Assembly: GCA_020721905.1 (NCBI GenBank)
Contig: DYLU01000022.1
Coordinates: 1 to 40,394 of the forward strand
Reading direction: 5' to 3'
Source: Leptospira biflexa
GTDB lineage: Bacteria; Spirochaetota; UBA4802; UB4802
DNA length: 40,394 nucleotides
The notes below the pieces were generated by a model that worked only from the letters and a program-made list of their open reading frames with translations, made no database searches and was not told the DNA's origin. A program made the translations under genes and the position numbers. Shown in pieces: positions 27,580 through 36,920 of the stretch (positions are counted from its first letter, which is position 1; each line of letters opens with the position of its first letter).

Positions 27580-28011
27580 TTATGCTCCAATCAGATCAAT
27601 CTTTTTCACGACATTGAACCCTTCTTCAAGAAGAGCTTTCTTTGCTAATTCAATATCAGCAAATTTAAATATCATTACTGCTCTATCACCTCTTTTTTCA
27701 GTAAATGCATACATATACTCAATATTCAAATTACGTTTTGAAAATGTTTCCAGTGCTTTTAGCAGGGATCCCGGTTTATCATCCAGCTCTATTGCCAACA
27801 CATCAGTTGGTGAACATACAAATTTATGTTGCCGTAAAGCGTCCAGCGCTTTTTGAGGCTTGTTTACGATCATTCTGACTATACCAAAATCAGCTACTTC
27901 AGCAATGGTTAAAGTGAGTATGTTGACATCTTCATCAGCAAGTACTTTAAGAGCATTTAACAGATGCCCGGGTTTGTTTTCTAAAAAAAGGGATAACTGT
28001 GTAACATTCAT
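27580..28011 (-). CDS. Tandem ACT-domain protein
   Basis: A 143-residue protein built from two ACT domains, about 1-68 (LSLFLENKPGHLLNALKVLA) and 70-140 (LAIELDDKPGSLLKALETFS). ACT domains bind amino acids and regulate enzymes. This type is often found beside iorAB and phenylacetate-CoA ligase, where it may sense an aromatic amino acid or keto acid. ATG 28011 has a perfect GGAGG; an open frame continues upstream to 28059 but is unlikely to be used. The stop is four bases from the iorA start, and the ligase gene ends 28 bases upstream. Confidence 0.92.
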   Translation of the reverse strand: MNVTQLSLFLENKPGHLLNALKVLADEDVNILTLTIAEVADFGIVRMIVNKPQKALDALRQHKFVCSPTDVLAIELDDKPGSLLKALETFSKRNLNIEYMYAFTEKRGDRAVMIFKFADIELAKKALLEEGFNVVKKIDLIGA

Positions 28012-28039
28012 TGTTTTCCTCCATACATTAATCTTCTTC

Positions 28040-29341
28040 TTAGAGCTGTCGCTTATCAATTACTCTTTTTGCTTTACCTTCACTACGCTGCAGTGTGCTT
28101 GGTTCAACCAGGGTAATCCTGGCACTTATCCCTAAAGCACTTCGTATGCGCTGTTCAATTCTTTCTGCCAATCCTTTCAATGCCCCCAATTCATCAGTGA
28201 ATATCCTTTCATTTACCTCAACCATTATTTCCACATCATCCAGAGCGCCTTTGCGGTCCACAATAATCTGGTAGTGAGGCTCGGTGCCTTCCATTTCCAT
28301 GAGCACCGCTTCTATCTGCATTGGGAATACGTTAACACCACGTATGATAAGCATATCATCGCTTCGGCCAGTAACCTTTTCCATCTTTATTAAAGTACGC
28401 CCGCATTTGCATGCGTCACGGTAAATCCTGGAAATATCACGTGACCTATACCGTATCACGGGGCATGCTTCTTTGGTAAGGGATGTATAGACAATCTCAC
28501 CTTTTTCCCCTTCCGGTAGCACCTCCCCTGTTTCAGGATCTATCACCTCAACATAGAAATGATCCTCAAACACATGTAATCCCGACTTTTCACTGCATTC
28601 GCATGAAACACCGGGTCCTATCACCTCGCTTAAGCCATAGATATCGTACGCATCTATACCCATGCGGGATTCTATCTCTTTACGCATATTTTCAGTCCAT
28701 GGTTCAGCACCAAATATACCTGCTCTGAGTTTTGTCTTTTTAAAATCATACTGTGGCATCTTCTTTTCCACAAAATCAGCCATGTTGATTGCATACGATG
28801 GTGTACAGGCCAGCATTGTGGTACCAAAATCTTTTATTAACATCAGTTGCCGTTCAGTATTGCCGCCTGAAATAGGGATAACGGTGGCTCCCAGCTTTTC
28901 GGCTCCATAGTGCACTCCCAGACCACCGGTAAAAAGACCATACCCGTATGCAACCTGAATAATGTCCTTCTCAGTACCACCGGCAGCAGCAATAGTGCGC
29001 GCCATTACTTCAGCCCATACCTCAATATCATTTTTTGTATATCCAACAACTGTCGCATTGCCGGTTGTACCGGATGATGAATGTATACGGACAACCTTAT
29101 CCATAGGCACTGCAAAAAGCCCAAAGGGATAACTGTCGCGCATGGCCTGCTTCATCAAAAATGGCACATGCTTCAAATCATCAAGAGAAGAAAATTTATC
29201 AGGATTGAATTTTGCCTTATCGAATGACTGGCGATAATAAGGGACATTATTATACGCATGCTTCAATGACCATTTCAATCGCTCAAGCTGCAATTCCTTT
29301 AACTTTTTAATTTCCATTGCTTCATACTGTTTATTAAACAT
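28040..29341 (-). CDS. paaK: Phenylacetate-CoA ligase
   Basis: A 433-residue adenylate-forming enzyme making aryl-acetyl-CoA from the acid, ATP and CoA, or running in reverse to gain ATP. The P-loop-like [19 protein letters not shown], then [39 protein letters not shown] and the C-terminal [20 protein letters not shown] are all typical. ATG 29341 has GGAG six bases upstream and is preferred to TTG 29347. It heads the paaK-ACT-iorA-iorB unit. In this context it probably handles arylacetates from amino-acid oxidation, not the aerobic phenylacetate pathway. Confidence 0.93.
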   Translation of the reverse strand: MFNKQYEAMEIKKLKELQLERLKWSLKHAYNNVPYYRQSFDKAKFNPDKFSSLDDLKHVPFLMKQAMRDSYPFGLFAVPMDKVVRIHSSSGTTGNATVVGYTKNDIEVWAEVMARTIAAAGGTEKDIIQVAYGYGLFTGGLGVHYGAEKLGATVIPISGGNTERQLMLIKDFGTTMLACTPSYAINMADFVEKKMPQYDFKKTKLRAGIFGAEPWTENMRKEIESRMGIDAYDIYGLSEVIGPGVSCECSEKSGLHVFEDHFYVEVIDPETGEVLPEGEKGEIVYTSLTKEACPVIRYRSRDISRIYRDACKCGRTLIKMEKVTGRSDDMLIIRGVNVFPMQIEAVLMEMEGTEPHYQIIVDRKGALDDVEIMVEVNERIFTDELGALKGLAERIEQRIRSALGISARITLVEPSTLQRSEGKAKRVIDKRQL

Positions 29342-29529
29342 TGCCAACTCCTTTTTTATGGCTATATATTTTTAATTTTAAAGATAGCAAATTGTATTTA
29401 TATTTATTAAAATTGTCAATAACCTTGTAAATGCAAGAAAAAAAATTAAATTTTAATTGAGTTTTTTATTATATCTCTATTATGTTTGAATTAACAGTGT
29501 ACATTAACCATACACATTTCATATTCAGG

Positions 29530-29540
29530 GCGATAGTTAC
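29530..29540 (+). repeat. Dispersed word GCGATAGTTAC, copy 5
   Basis: Exact match in the spacer between the divergent paaK and HEAT-repeat genes. It extends to GGCGATAGTTACTGTT, matching the copies at 12386 and 19265 beyond the core. Confidence 0.55.
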
Positions 29541-29627
29541 TGTTATTGTACTCCAGTATGTAAACAAATGAAATTATAAATATGTGAAGAGTAATATAAT
29601 ATTCAACCATAATAAGGGGACTATACC

Positions 29628-30449
29628 ATGAAATACCGCCTGCTATCACCTGTTATTTCATTATTTGTTTTTACAGAAGTACTCCTTGCTGATGATTATA
29701 TCGAAATGATGAAAAACGGTACCTGGGAACAGCGAATCACTGCAATGTACACGTTAGGCTATTCCGGCAATAAAAAGGCTTTCTGGTACCTGGTTAAATA
29801 TCTTGACCAATCATTTCAGTCAGAAAATCAGGCTACAGGAGTACGGGTACGCCAGGCAGCAGCTATTTCATTGGGGCGGCTTAAAGATGACCGGGCAATA
29901 CCCTATTTAGTTGAACGCTACAAAAAAGAAGACAATACTGAGGTTAAACGCGCAATTATTTTTGCTCTTCGTTTTTTTAAGCCAACCCCTGAGGCTATAA
30001 CTGTGGTAAAGCAAGGCCTTGCTGATTCCAATAAAGATATTAAATGGGAAGCGCTTATGGTATCAAGCATCTATTGCGACAGTTCCTTAGCATCGGATAT
30101 TGCCCAGGCTGCAAACACCGATGACCCGGAAATTAAAGTAATTGCTGCATATATCCAATACACACTTAACCAGAATAAGTCCGAAAATGAAGCACTTATG
30201 CGCAAATCATTGACACACAAAAGCCCACCGGTACGCTACTGGGCGTCACATTTTCTGGTAAAATCAGTAGGGACTCCTGCACTTGAAGACATAATGAAGG
30301 CGCTTGAGATTGAATCTGTATGGTGGGTTGCAAACGAAATGGAAAACAGTATCTATATTTTATCCCGTAAGAAATTTAATGAAGAAATGGTTGAACAGTT
30401 GGGATCTTTCAGATTTGTTGTGGACAAAAAAGAAAAACAACAGCAGTAA
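29628..30449 (+). CDS. Exported HEAT-repeat protein
   Basis: A 273-residue protein with a signal peptide (about 1-21, ending LLAD) and five or more HEAT-like helical pairs: NGTWEQRITAMYTLGYSGN, GVRVRQAAAISLGRLKDDRA, EVKRAIIFALRFFKP and SPPVRYWASHFLVKS. HEAT repeats form curved solenoids for protein contact. There is no enzyme motif. The C-terminus is basic and Gln-rich (DKKEKQQQ). GGGG eight bases before ATG supports the start. It is a single gene on the plus strand between minus-strand units; a TATAAT at 29595-29600 may be its -10 box. Its partner is unknown. Confidence 0.82.
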   Translation: MKYRLLSPVISLFVFTEVLLADDYIEMMKNGTWEQRITAMYTLGYSGNKKAFWYLVKYLDQSFQSENQATGVRVRQAAAISLGRLKDDRAIPYLVERYKKEDNTEVKRAIIFALRFFKPTPEAITVVKQGLADSNKDIKWEALMVSSIYCDSSLASDIAQAANTDDPEIKVIAAYIQYTLNQNKSENEALMRKSLTHKSPPVRYWASHFLVKSVGTPALEDIMKALEIESVWWVANEMENSIYILSRKKFNEEMVEQLGSFRFVVDKKEKQQQ

Positions 30450-30499
30450 AAAATTCCGCAACAGGCCACCATCGCGGCGGCTTGCTATCATTAAACACG

Positions 30500-31024
30500 T
30501 CACTTTTTAAGTGAAATCTTGAATAAATATTTGCCAACAATGTCATCAACTGCAATCACACCAAATAATCTGCTATCATTGGGAGAATCCCAGTTATCGT
30601 TCATTACAAAAACATGACCAAAAGGCACGGTTATAGTGTTCATATTGTCCCGGTTAACAAATCTGGATGGGAATATCCGTGTATCGCTTTTTTTTACTGC
30701 CCACTCCGGTGCTGATTTTATACCATTTATATAAAGAACTTTATTAATTATCTCTACCGTTTCACCAGATCTTGCTATCACCCTGCTTACAAGCTTCCCT
30801 GAAAGAGGGCTTTTGTAAAGAACTATCGAACCTGAATCAACTTTTTTTGTTTTATAAAACCACACATAATCATTGACTGTAAGAGTGGGCTCCATTACAG
30901 AGCTGTCAATCTTTACCGTAATAAAAAAAAGGCGTATAGCAATAAACCCAACTACAAACCCTAACACTGCAAACAAAACTTTAGCAAAAATATTAAATGA
31001 ATCTTTTTCTTCAATCATGGCCAT
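30500..31024 (-). CDS. Degenerate type I signal peptidase-like protein
   Basis: A 174-residue S26-family protein with one transmembrane segment near 12-36. The fold signatures are kept: MEPTLTVNDYV, SRVIARSGETV and the C-terminal MNDNWDSPNDSRLFGVI. The catalytic residues are not: the Ser of the usual SMxPT is Val43 (SSVMEPT), and the Lys of the usual KRVI is Ser80 (VSRVI). Ser41 and Ser42 lie just before. If the alignment is right this is a pseudoenzyme, not a working LepB, and a true LepB must be elsewhere. The start is uncertain between 31024 and 31018. It follows the aminotransferase by four bases. Confidence 0.8.
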   Translation of the reverse strand: MAMIEEKDSFNIFAKVLFAVLGFVVGFIAIRLFFITVKIDSSVMEPTLTVNDYVWFYKTKKVDSGSIVLYKSPLSGKLVSRVIARSGETVEIINKVLYINGIKSAPEWAVKKSDTRIFPSRFVNRDNMNTITVPFGHVFVMNDNWDSPNDSRLFGVIAVDDIVGKYLFKISLKK

Positions 31025-31028
31025 TTTC

Positions 31029-32210
31029 TTATGAAAGTGATTCAAGGGCTTTTTTAAATTGTGGTATGGATTTTTCAATCACCTTTTCGGGTACACAGAA
31101 AGCTAATCTGAAATACCCGGGACCACCAAATCCAACACCAGGAACAGCAAGTATATTAAAATTGAGAAGGTGTTTAACAAATACCACATCATCATCCAGC
31201 GGGGATTTGCAGAACACATAAAATGCCCCCTTTGGCTTAACAAAAGAATATCCTGCCTTTTGCAACCCCTCACAAATCATATCTCGCCGTATTGCATATG
31301 CTTTTACATCAACAGTATCAAATGCAATTTTTTCTATAACCCGCTGCATGAGGGCAGGCGCATTAACAAACCCCAATATTCTGTTACATAATATAAGCCC
31401 TGCCACAACAATATCAGCCTCCGGCATGGAAGGATTGATCGCAATGTATCCTATTCGTTCACCGGGAAGCGATAATGTTTTTGAAAAGGATGAAACAACC
31501 ATTGAATGTGTGTAATGGGAAAGGATGCTGGGCACTGTACTGTTGTCATATACCAGTTCGCGGTACGGCTCGTCTGAAAGAAGGTAAATGGGTTTCCCAA
31601 ATTTTTCAGAGTAACGCTGCAGCAATGCAGCTAACCTGGTTATATCCTCATGGGCATAGATAATTCCTGTTGGATTATTGGGAGAATTTATAAGCACTGC
31701 CCGTGTTTTTTCATTGATTGCCTTTTCTATTGCATCAATGTCCAGTGCAAAGTCAGATTTTGTTGGGACGAAGTTTATAATACCATTATGATTTGCAATA
31801 TAAAACCCATATTCCACAAAATACGGTTTAGGCACTATGACTTCCTCACCGGGATTCAATATTGTTTTCAATGCAACATTCAGACCGCCTGCTGCGCCAC
31901 AGGTTAAAATAACATACTCGCCGCTTATATCTATAGAATGATCCTTTGCAACTTTTTTTGCAATGACGGTGCGTGCCGACATAAACCCTGCATTCGGCAT
32001 ATAGCCATGTGCTTTTGGATTGGGTTGCGATGCTAATGACTGCAATGTTGAAAAAAATGATTGCGGTGGTGTAACATCAGGGTTACCTAAGCTAAAATCA
32101 TAGACATTTTCATCCCCGTACTGTGCTTTAAGGCGAGCCCCTTCTTCAAACATCTTCCTGATCCATGACGAGCGTATCATGGCTTCAGCAATATAGGTAG
32201 CAACTGACAT
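31029..32210 (-). CDS. Class I/II PLP-dependent aminotransferase
   Basis: A 393-residue enzyme of the aspartate/aromatic aminotransferase fold. SLGNPDVTPP opens the domain, AHGYMPNAGFMSAR and CGAAGGLNVALKTIL follow, then INSPNNPTGIIY, LSDEPYRELVYD and the PLP-lysine motif SSFSKTLSLPGERIGY, with Arg next to it. The amino donor cannot be read from the sequence; an aromatic or branched-chain substrate would fit its place near iorAB and paaK. AGAGAGG before the ATG is a good site. It is cotranscribed with the degenerate signal peptidase. Confidence 0.92.
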   Translation of the reverse strand: MSVATYIAEAMIRSSWIRKMFEEGARLKAQYGDENVYDFSLGNPDVTPPQSFFSTLQSLASQPNPKAHGYMPNAGFMSARTVIAKKVAKDHSIDISGEYVILTCGAAGGLNVALKTILNPGEEVIVPKPYFVEYGFYIANHNGIINFVPTKSDFALDIDAIEKAINEKTRAVLINSPNNPTGIIYAHEDITRLAALLQRYSEKFGKPIYLLSDEPYRELVYDNSTVPSILSHYTHSMVVSSFSKTLSLPGERIGYIAINPSMPEADIVVAGLILCNRILGFVNAPALMQRVIEKIAFDTVDVKAYAIRRDMICEGLQKAGYSFVKPKGAFYVFCKSPLDDDVVFVKHLLNFNILAVPGVGFGGPGYFRLAFCVPEKVIEKSIPQFKKALESLS

Positions 32211-32322
32211 TGGTAACCTCTCTAATTATTTATAGTATACATAATGTTAATCAAAAATTGTATTGCTAAATAGTAGGGGATATCATTGTTTTTAGCAAGT
32301 GTTTTTTTATCTGCACCATGCT

Positions 32323-32354
32323 AAAAAAAAGCGGGGTGTTGGTCACACCCCGCT
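32323..32354 (-). terminator. Intrinsic terminator of pckG
   Basis: On the minus strand AGCGGGGTGT, loop GACCA and ACACCCCGCT form a perfect 10-bp stem followed directly by eight T. It sits just after the pckG stop and separates this gene from the aminotransferase unit. Confidence 0.93.
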
Positions 32355-32360
32355 GTATTG

Positions 32361-34181
32361 TCATTTACGTAAACCTTTTTCCATTTCATCAAGCAATGCA
32401 TACAATTCTTGCGGCAGGTGATCACCAAATTTTGGATAATGGTTGGTACGGATATCTTCAACCTCCTGCAGCCAGCCTTCGGTGTCAACTTTCAGTAATA
32501 CTTCCATATCCTGTACAGTTACATTTTCAGGCCTGTCAATTGCATCGATTGTGGGCATATTACCTATTGGCGTTTCAATTGCTTTTCCACTTCCATCACA
32601 TCGTTCAAATATCCATTTTAATACTCTGCTGTTTTCACCATAGCCAGGCCACAGCCATTTCCCATCATCTGTTTTTCTGAACCAGTTGACAAAGTAAATT
32701 TTTGGCAATTTATCGGGCGTTGTTTTCTGCGCAATTTGTATCCAGTGTTTAAAATAGTCTCCCATGTGATAGCCACAGAACGGAAGCATGGCAAAAGGAT
32801 CTCTTCTGACCTGCCCCACTTTAAGATCCAGTGCAGCAGCAGTTATCTCAGAACCAACTATCGATCCTAAAAATACACCATGCAGCCAATTTTTGGATTC
32901 AAGTACCAGGGGTATTGTATGAGCACGTCTTCCACCAAATAAAAATGCACTGATGGGAACTCCATCAGGGTCTTCCCATTCTTTTGCAATAGATGGGCAT
33001 TGGCTGGCAGGTGCAGTAAACCGTGAATTAGGATGTGCAGCAGGAGCCCGGTCCTTATTATTTTTGTCATAAATCCATTCTTTACCTGTCCAGTCTATAA
33101 GTTCCCCATCAGGATCATAGCCAATACCTTCCCACCATACATCCATATCTTTTGTAAGTGCAACATTGGTGAAAATTGTATTTTTTTCAATGGTCTTCAT
33201 GGCATTGTAATTTGATTGCTCAGAGGTTCCAGGGGCAACACCAAAAAATCCAGCTTCAGGATTAATGGCATACAAACGACCATCACTTCCAAATTTTAAC
33301 CAGGCAATATCATCACCAACCGTTTCAACCTTCCATCCGGGGATTGTTGGGACAAGCATGGCTAAATTTGTCTTACCGCAGGCTGACGGGAATGCACCGG
33401 CAATATATTTAGCTTTACCTTGCGGGTTGGTTATTTTCAGTATCAGCATATGTTCGGCCAGCCAACCTTCATCGCGCGCCATAACTGATGCAATTCTGAG
33501 TGCCAGACACTTTTTCCCCAAAAGCGAATTACCACCATAGCCTGAACCATACGACCATATTTCACGGGTTTCAGGAAAATGAGAAATATATTTTTTTTCA
33601 AGTGGTGCACAGGGCCATTTGCCATTGTCACTTTCACCTTCTGCAAGTGGTTTCCCCACCGAATGAAAGCAGGGCACAAACTCGCCATCAGTTCCCAATA
33701 CATCCAGCACCTTTGCCCCCACGCGGGTCATAATATGCATATTGATAACCACATACGGTGAATCAGTAATCTCCACTCCAATTTTTGCTATAGGTGAACC
33801 AACGGGGCCCATTGAAAAAGGAATAACAAACATGGTACGACCCCGCATACAACCGCGATAAAGATTGGTCATGGTTTGTTTTAATTCCACAGGATCAATC
33901 CAGTTATTGGTGGGGCCAGCTGCTTCCTTTGTTTGTGATGAAATATATGTCCTGCTTTCAAGACGTGCAACATCACTTGGGTCTGATCGGAATAAAAGGC
34001 AACCAGGGCGTTTTTTCTGGTTTAAACGAATAGCCAGCCCTTCAGCAACCATCTGATCCGATAGCCGCTCATATTCAGCTTTTGAACCATCACATACATA
34101 GACATCATCCGGCTGCATTAATTCAATTGCATCCTCAACCCATTTTTTAAGTGCCTTGTGCTTCAGCTCCGATAATTTCAT
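32361..34181 (-). CDS. pckG: Phosphoenolpyruvate carboxykinase (GTP)
   Basis: A 606-residue enzyme interconverting oxaloacetate and PEP with GTP/GDP. The P-loop motif is [17 protein letters not shown] with the reactive Cys of the GTP type. EPE-like [35 protein letters not shown] and [12 protein letters not shown] are characteristic, and PCYSMGP-type FSMGPVGSP is present. The length is standard. GGAT precedes the ATG. An inverted repeat TGACAA-TT-TTGTCA lies at 34254-34267, about 80 bases upstream. In an anaerobe the enzyme may run either for gluconeogenesis or for PEP carboxylation. Confidence 0.97.
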   Translation of the reverse strand: MKLSELKHKALKKWVEDAIELMQPDDVYVCDGSKAEYERLSDQMVAEGLAIRLNQKKRPGCLLFRSDPSDVARLESRTYISSQTKEAAGPTNNWIDPVELKQTMTNLYRGCMRGRTMFVIPFSMGPVGSPIAKIGVEITDSPYVVINMHIMTRVGAKVLDVLGTDGEFVPCFHSVGKPLAEGESDNGKWPCAPLEKKYISHFPETREIWSYGSGYGGNSLLGKKCLALRIASVMARDEGWLAEHMLILKITNPQGKAKYIAGAFPSACGKTNLAMLVPTIPGWKVETVGDDIAWLKFGSDGRLYAINPEAGFFGVAPGTSEQSNYNAMKTIEKNTIFTNVALTKDMDVWWEGIGYDPDGELIDWTGKEWIYDKNNKDRAPAAHPNSRFTAPASQCPSIAKEWEDPDGVPISAFLFGGRRAHTIPLVLESKNWLHGVFLGSIVGSEITAAALDLKVGQVRRDPFAMLPFCGYHMGDYFKHWIQIAQKTTPDKLPKIYFVNWFRKTDDGKWLWPGYGENSRVLKWIFERCDGSGKAIETPIGNMPTIDAIDRPENVTVQDMEVLLKVDTEGWLQEVEDIRTNHYPKFGDHLPQELYALLDEMEKGLRK

Positions 34182-34253
34182 AGCCTATCCTTTCTATTTC
34201 AGTTCAGTATTAATTGGGGTTTACAAATAAACTTACGTTACCGTGGTATGGTA

Positions 34254-34267
34254 TGACAATTTTGTCA
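34254..34267. promoter_or_regulatory. Inverted repeat upstream of pckG
   Basis: TGACAA and TTGTCA are separated by TT. It lies 73-86 bases upstream of the pckG start in a gene-free spacer and overlaps a TTGACA hexamer on the minus strand. It could be an operator; no regulator can be named and no good -10 box follows. Confidence 0.3.
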
Positions 34268-34361
34268 AGACTTCTGTTAGGATATATATAGCAAAAAACA
34301 TTTTATTTTTCAAATATTAACTGAGGCAGGATGTGACTTATCAGAAATGGTTTTTTACGTA

Positions 34362-34661
34362 CTATATTTGTAAAATAGTATCAACCCGTATAGAACGAAA
34401 CATCCGCAAAATATCAGCAGGGATATTCTGTATTTCACATTTTTTACCGTTTTGAATACTCGTTTTTTTTATATCAATTAAAAAGCCAATACCTGCTGAG
34501 TCAATATAGTTTAATCCTGAAAGATCAATTTTTAAATCATCAGGAGCTGATAGATATGCCTTTTTTACATCTTCCTTTAAATTATAGGAAGAATATAAAT
34601 CAAGATCTCCTTCAATTTTGAGAAAGTATCCCAATTCAGTTTTATTAAATGAATATATCAT
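34362..34661 (-). CDS. STAS-domain protein (anti-anti-sigma type), copy 3
   Basis: A 99-residue single STAS domain. The core is LKIDLSGLNYIDSAGIGFLI with Ser55 in DSAG, the usual phosphorylation site of SpoIIAA/RsbV proteins. It is shorter than the two copies at 11148-11936 and has a different N-terminus, so it is not a recent duplicate. No ribosome site is evident. It is the last gene of the minus-strand group with cheD, HDOD, zinc-ribbon and methyltransferase genes, although a spacer of 71 bases separates it. Its kinase and phosphatase partners are not adjacent. Confidence 0.88.
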   Translation of the reverse strand: MIYSFNKTELGYFLKIEGDLDLYSSYNLKEDVKKAYLSAPDDLKIDLSGLNYIDSAGIGFLIDIKKTSIQNGKKCEIQNIPADILRMFRSIRVDTILQI

Positions 34662-34732
34662 AATTTTAATAATATAGTTCTGTTCTGATTTTCGGACATA
34701 TAAGGCTGCATATTGAGTAAATTCTACACCAT

Positions 34733-35650
34733 TTATTTACAGCATACAATATATTCATAGGTAAACATATCACCTATAAATTGCCGTAAAATTTCATATT
34801 CATCCTTAACACTTGCAGTGCTGTTCAAAATAAACTGCAATTTTGGTGTCATACGGCATTGAAAAATATCGTTATATACCCCTCTATATACTGTATAGCC
34901 CCATGTACGAGCTATTGCCTCAAGATGTGAAAATCGTATTGTATATTCACTATGTCCAAACAGCTTTATCTCATATGGATTAAAGGTTGGCCGTACAGGC
35001 ACACATTCCCTGAAATCACCCTGTGATTCTGATTCACAGCTATGCTCACTTATATATATGTATTTGGTTCCTGCTTTGCACATTTTTTCTATCGCAAGGA
35101 GTGCCCCTAAATTGAAATTAAATGGATTGGCTTTAATTTCAAGATTATACTCATTAATGAGGCGTTTACATTCTTTTATTTCATCTAATGCAGATGATTC
35201 CAGTATTTCATCAGTGATATCACACACCGTTATAAAATCCCCTACTATCTCATTACATATAACAAGATCAATAGTTGCAAGCATCGCAGTATCCAGTTCC
35301 AGAAAATCTGAATGAATAAATGTAGCATGACTATCTATGTTCTTCTTTTGTTCTGCAAGCATTGCAGGAGATATATCAACCATGGTAACCTTAACATGTG
35401 GACTGCAGGTTAAAAAATCCTTCATTAAGAAGCCATATCCTCCACCAGCTTCAAGTATTGTTTTAACCTGTTTCATATCAATATATCTGGAAAGAAATTC
35501 ATGCAATAACTTACCAAATGAAGCATCTTGTTTAACTACCTCCCTGCAGGGACTGTTTTCTGGATAGAGCATATTACAAACCGTAAGCTCCCAGCCCAGT
35601 GTAGTTATTTGCTCTTTATGATAGGTACGTGTGTCATTTATGTGAATCAT
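34733..35650 (-). CDS. SAM-dependent methyltransferase-like protein
   Basis: A 305-residue protein with a Rossmann methyltransferase core. Motif I is ILEAGGGYGFLMKDFL, followed by KVTMVDISPAMLAEQ (acidic ribose-binding Asp) and LVICNEIVGDF, which resembles the NE-x-x-D motif of MidA/NDUFAF7 enzymes. An insertion follows and the C-terminal third is unlike families I know. The start overlaps the stop of the zinc-ribbon membrane gene by four bases (ATGA), so expression is coupled. The substrate is unknown; being beside cheD could suggest protein methylation, but it does not look like CheR. Confidence 0.75.
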   Translation of the reverse strand: MIHINDTRTYHKEQITTLGWELTVCNMLYPENSPCREVVKQDASFGKLLHEFLSRYIDMKQVKTILEAGGGYGFLMKDFLTCSPHVKVTMVDISPAMLAEQKKNIDSHATFIHSDFLELDTAMLATIDLVICNEIVGDFITVCDITDEILESSALDEIKECKRLINEYNLEIKANPFNFNLGALLAIEKMCKAGTKYIYISEHSCESESQGDFRECVPVRPTFNPYEIKLFGHSEYTIRFSHLEAIARTWGYTVYRGVYNDIFQCRMTPKLQFILNSTASVKDEYEILRQFIGDMFTYEYIVCCK

Positions 35651-36027
35651 ATAACAATACCATTTTCCGGAGGTTGCGGGTGCAAGAGGAAGATATAATA
35701 AACAATAAGAAGTAAAAGCAATAGAACAGCTAAAGTAATAGCAATAATTCTTATTTTATCTTTTGTTGGCAATAATTTAAAATTACCAAGTGTATACCAG
35801 TATGAATATAATTTTTCAATTATTGTTTTGATAAAACTTGTGTGCAATGATCTGGTTTTGGGCTTTTTCTTCAAAGATAAATCAAACGTTGCATCTGCAT
35901 ACAGCTCTGGATCATCCGGATCGGCTATAAAGGAATATCCACAACGACATTGTACTTTAATTTTTCCTGAATCAATGGGAAAACGTAGCTTAATGCCGCA
36001 GGCAGGGCATGGTTTAATAATATGCAT
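35647..36027 (-). CDS. Zinc-ribbon membrane protein
   Basis: A 126-residue protein. Its first 32 residues form a zinc ribbon: CPACGIKLRFP, then VQCRCGYSF, in the MJ0042-like style. A basic linker (KKKPKTRSLH) follows, then one transmembrane segment at about 94-113 (IIAITLAVLLLLLLIVYYIF) and a short tail. The ribbon would lie in the cytoplasm. Similar proteins in spirochaetes and deltaproteobacteria sit beside signalling genes, but no function is established that I know of. It is coupled to the methyltransferase and lies about 10 bases after the HDOD gene, with AGGA before its ATG. Confidence 0.75.
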   Translation of the reverse strand: MHIIKPCPACGIKLRFPIDSGKIKVQCRCGYSFIADPDDPELYADATFDLSLKKKPKTRSLHTSFIKTIIEKLYSYWYTLGNFKLLPTKDKIRIIAITLAVLLLLLLIVYYIFLLHPQPPENGIVI

Positions 36028-36036
36028 AAGTAAATC

Positions 36037-36897
36037 CTAAAGAATATCCATTGCTTTGTTCATCAATTCCGGGATATCACTGTAGAATTTTTCCAGCTGT
36101 GCATCCTGCAGTCCAAGCATTGTAACTGCATCCTGGTTCAATTCATGGTATAACCCATCACTGCCAATACCAATGCCAGCCATAAGGCACAGAGTATTTG
36201 CTATATGAACTATCGATACTATTCTTTTATGTTCATCCGGAGCATTTGTAGGCTCATGATGATAGCGAACAATTGATTGCAGAACTTTAGGGAATTTCCA
36301 CTTTATGGTAACCTGTTCACCAATCTGCTGATGGTCAAACCCCATAATTTGTTTTTCAGCTTCCTGAAATGTAATATTTTTTTCGGTTACAGTGGCAAGT
36401 ATATCCTTAAAGGTACTCTGAACAAATAATGCCAGAACCGTTTTCCCCACATCATGTATGATACCACCAGTAAAAGCAATATCAGCCACTGTTTTATGGT
36501 TGCAATCGTTTGCAATCTTTTTTGCAAGCATTGCAACTGCAACACCATGTTTCCACAATTCACCTCGTGCCAGGTCATAGCCTAAAATAACCCTGTTTAA
36601 TACCGATTTTGTCGTAGCCAGCACAACAATATCTTTTACTTCCTTAAGCCCCAATATGACAATAGCACGATCAATAGAAGATATTTCCTTGCCTTTGCTG
36701 AAATAAGCCGAATTGCACAACTTTAAAATATTGGCGGTGATTGCCTGATCCTTTGCTATTTCGTCGGCAACCTGCTTAAATGATACATCAGGATCATTGA
36801 CCATATTAATTATCCTGCTTACCACTTCCGGCAAAGAAGGCAACTGGTCAACATTCTGAATTATGGACTGAATCCTCTGTTGTATATGTTCATGCAT
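36037..36897 (-). CDS. HDOD-domain signalling protein
   Basis: A 286-residue protein dominated by an HDOD domain (about 15-210): LPSLPEVVSRIINMVNDPDV, ILKLCNSAYFS, IDRAIVILGLKEV, GGIIHDVGKTVLALF and YHHEP. HDOD proteins are related to HD hydrolases and take part in signalling and motility control; many lack enzyme activity, but here HD and HHEP are kept. I chose ATG 36897 because GGAG is nine bases upstream; ATG 36903 is too close to it and a TTG at 36924 is unlikely. It follows cheD by about 20 bases. Confidence 0.87.
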   Translation of the reverse strand: MHEHIQQRIQSIIQNVDQLPSLPEVVSRIINMVNDPDVSFKQVADEIAKDQAITANILKLCNSAYFSKGKEISSIDRAIVILGLKEVKDIVVLATTKSVLNRVILGYDLARGELWKHGVAVAMLAKKIANDCNHKTVADIAFTGGIIHDVGKTVLALFVQSTFKDILATVTEKNITFQEAEKQIMGFDHQQIGEQVTIKWKFPKVLQSIVRYHHEPTNAPDEHKRIVSIVHIANTLCLMAGIGIGSDGLYHELNQDAVTMLGLQDAQLEKFYSDIPELMNKAMDIL

Positions 36898-36920
36898 AAT
36901 CATTTTCTCCAATCCATCTA

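Noticed and set aside
27223-27648. A 141-residue plus-strand frame opposite iorA
   Set aside because: Antisense to a conserved enzyme; no start signal.
30455-30500. Hairpin between the HEAT gene and the signal peptidase-like gene as a terminator
   Set aside because: The minus-strand stem GCCGCC/GGTGGC is short and the T run lies about 13 bases away, so the support is weak.
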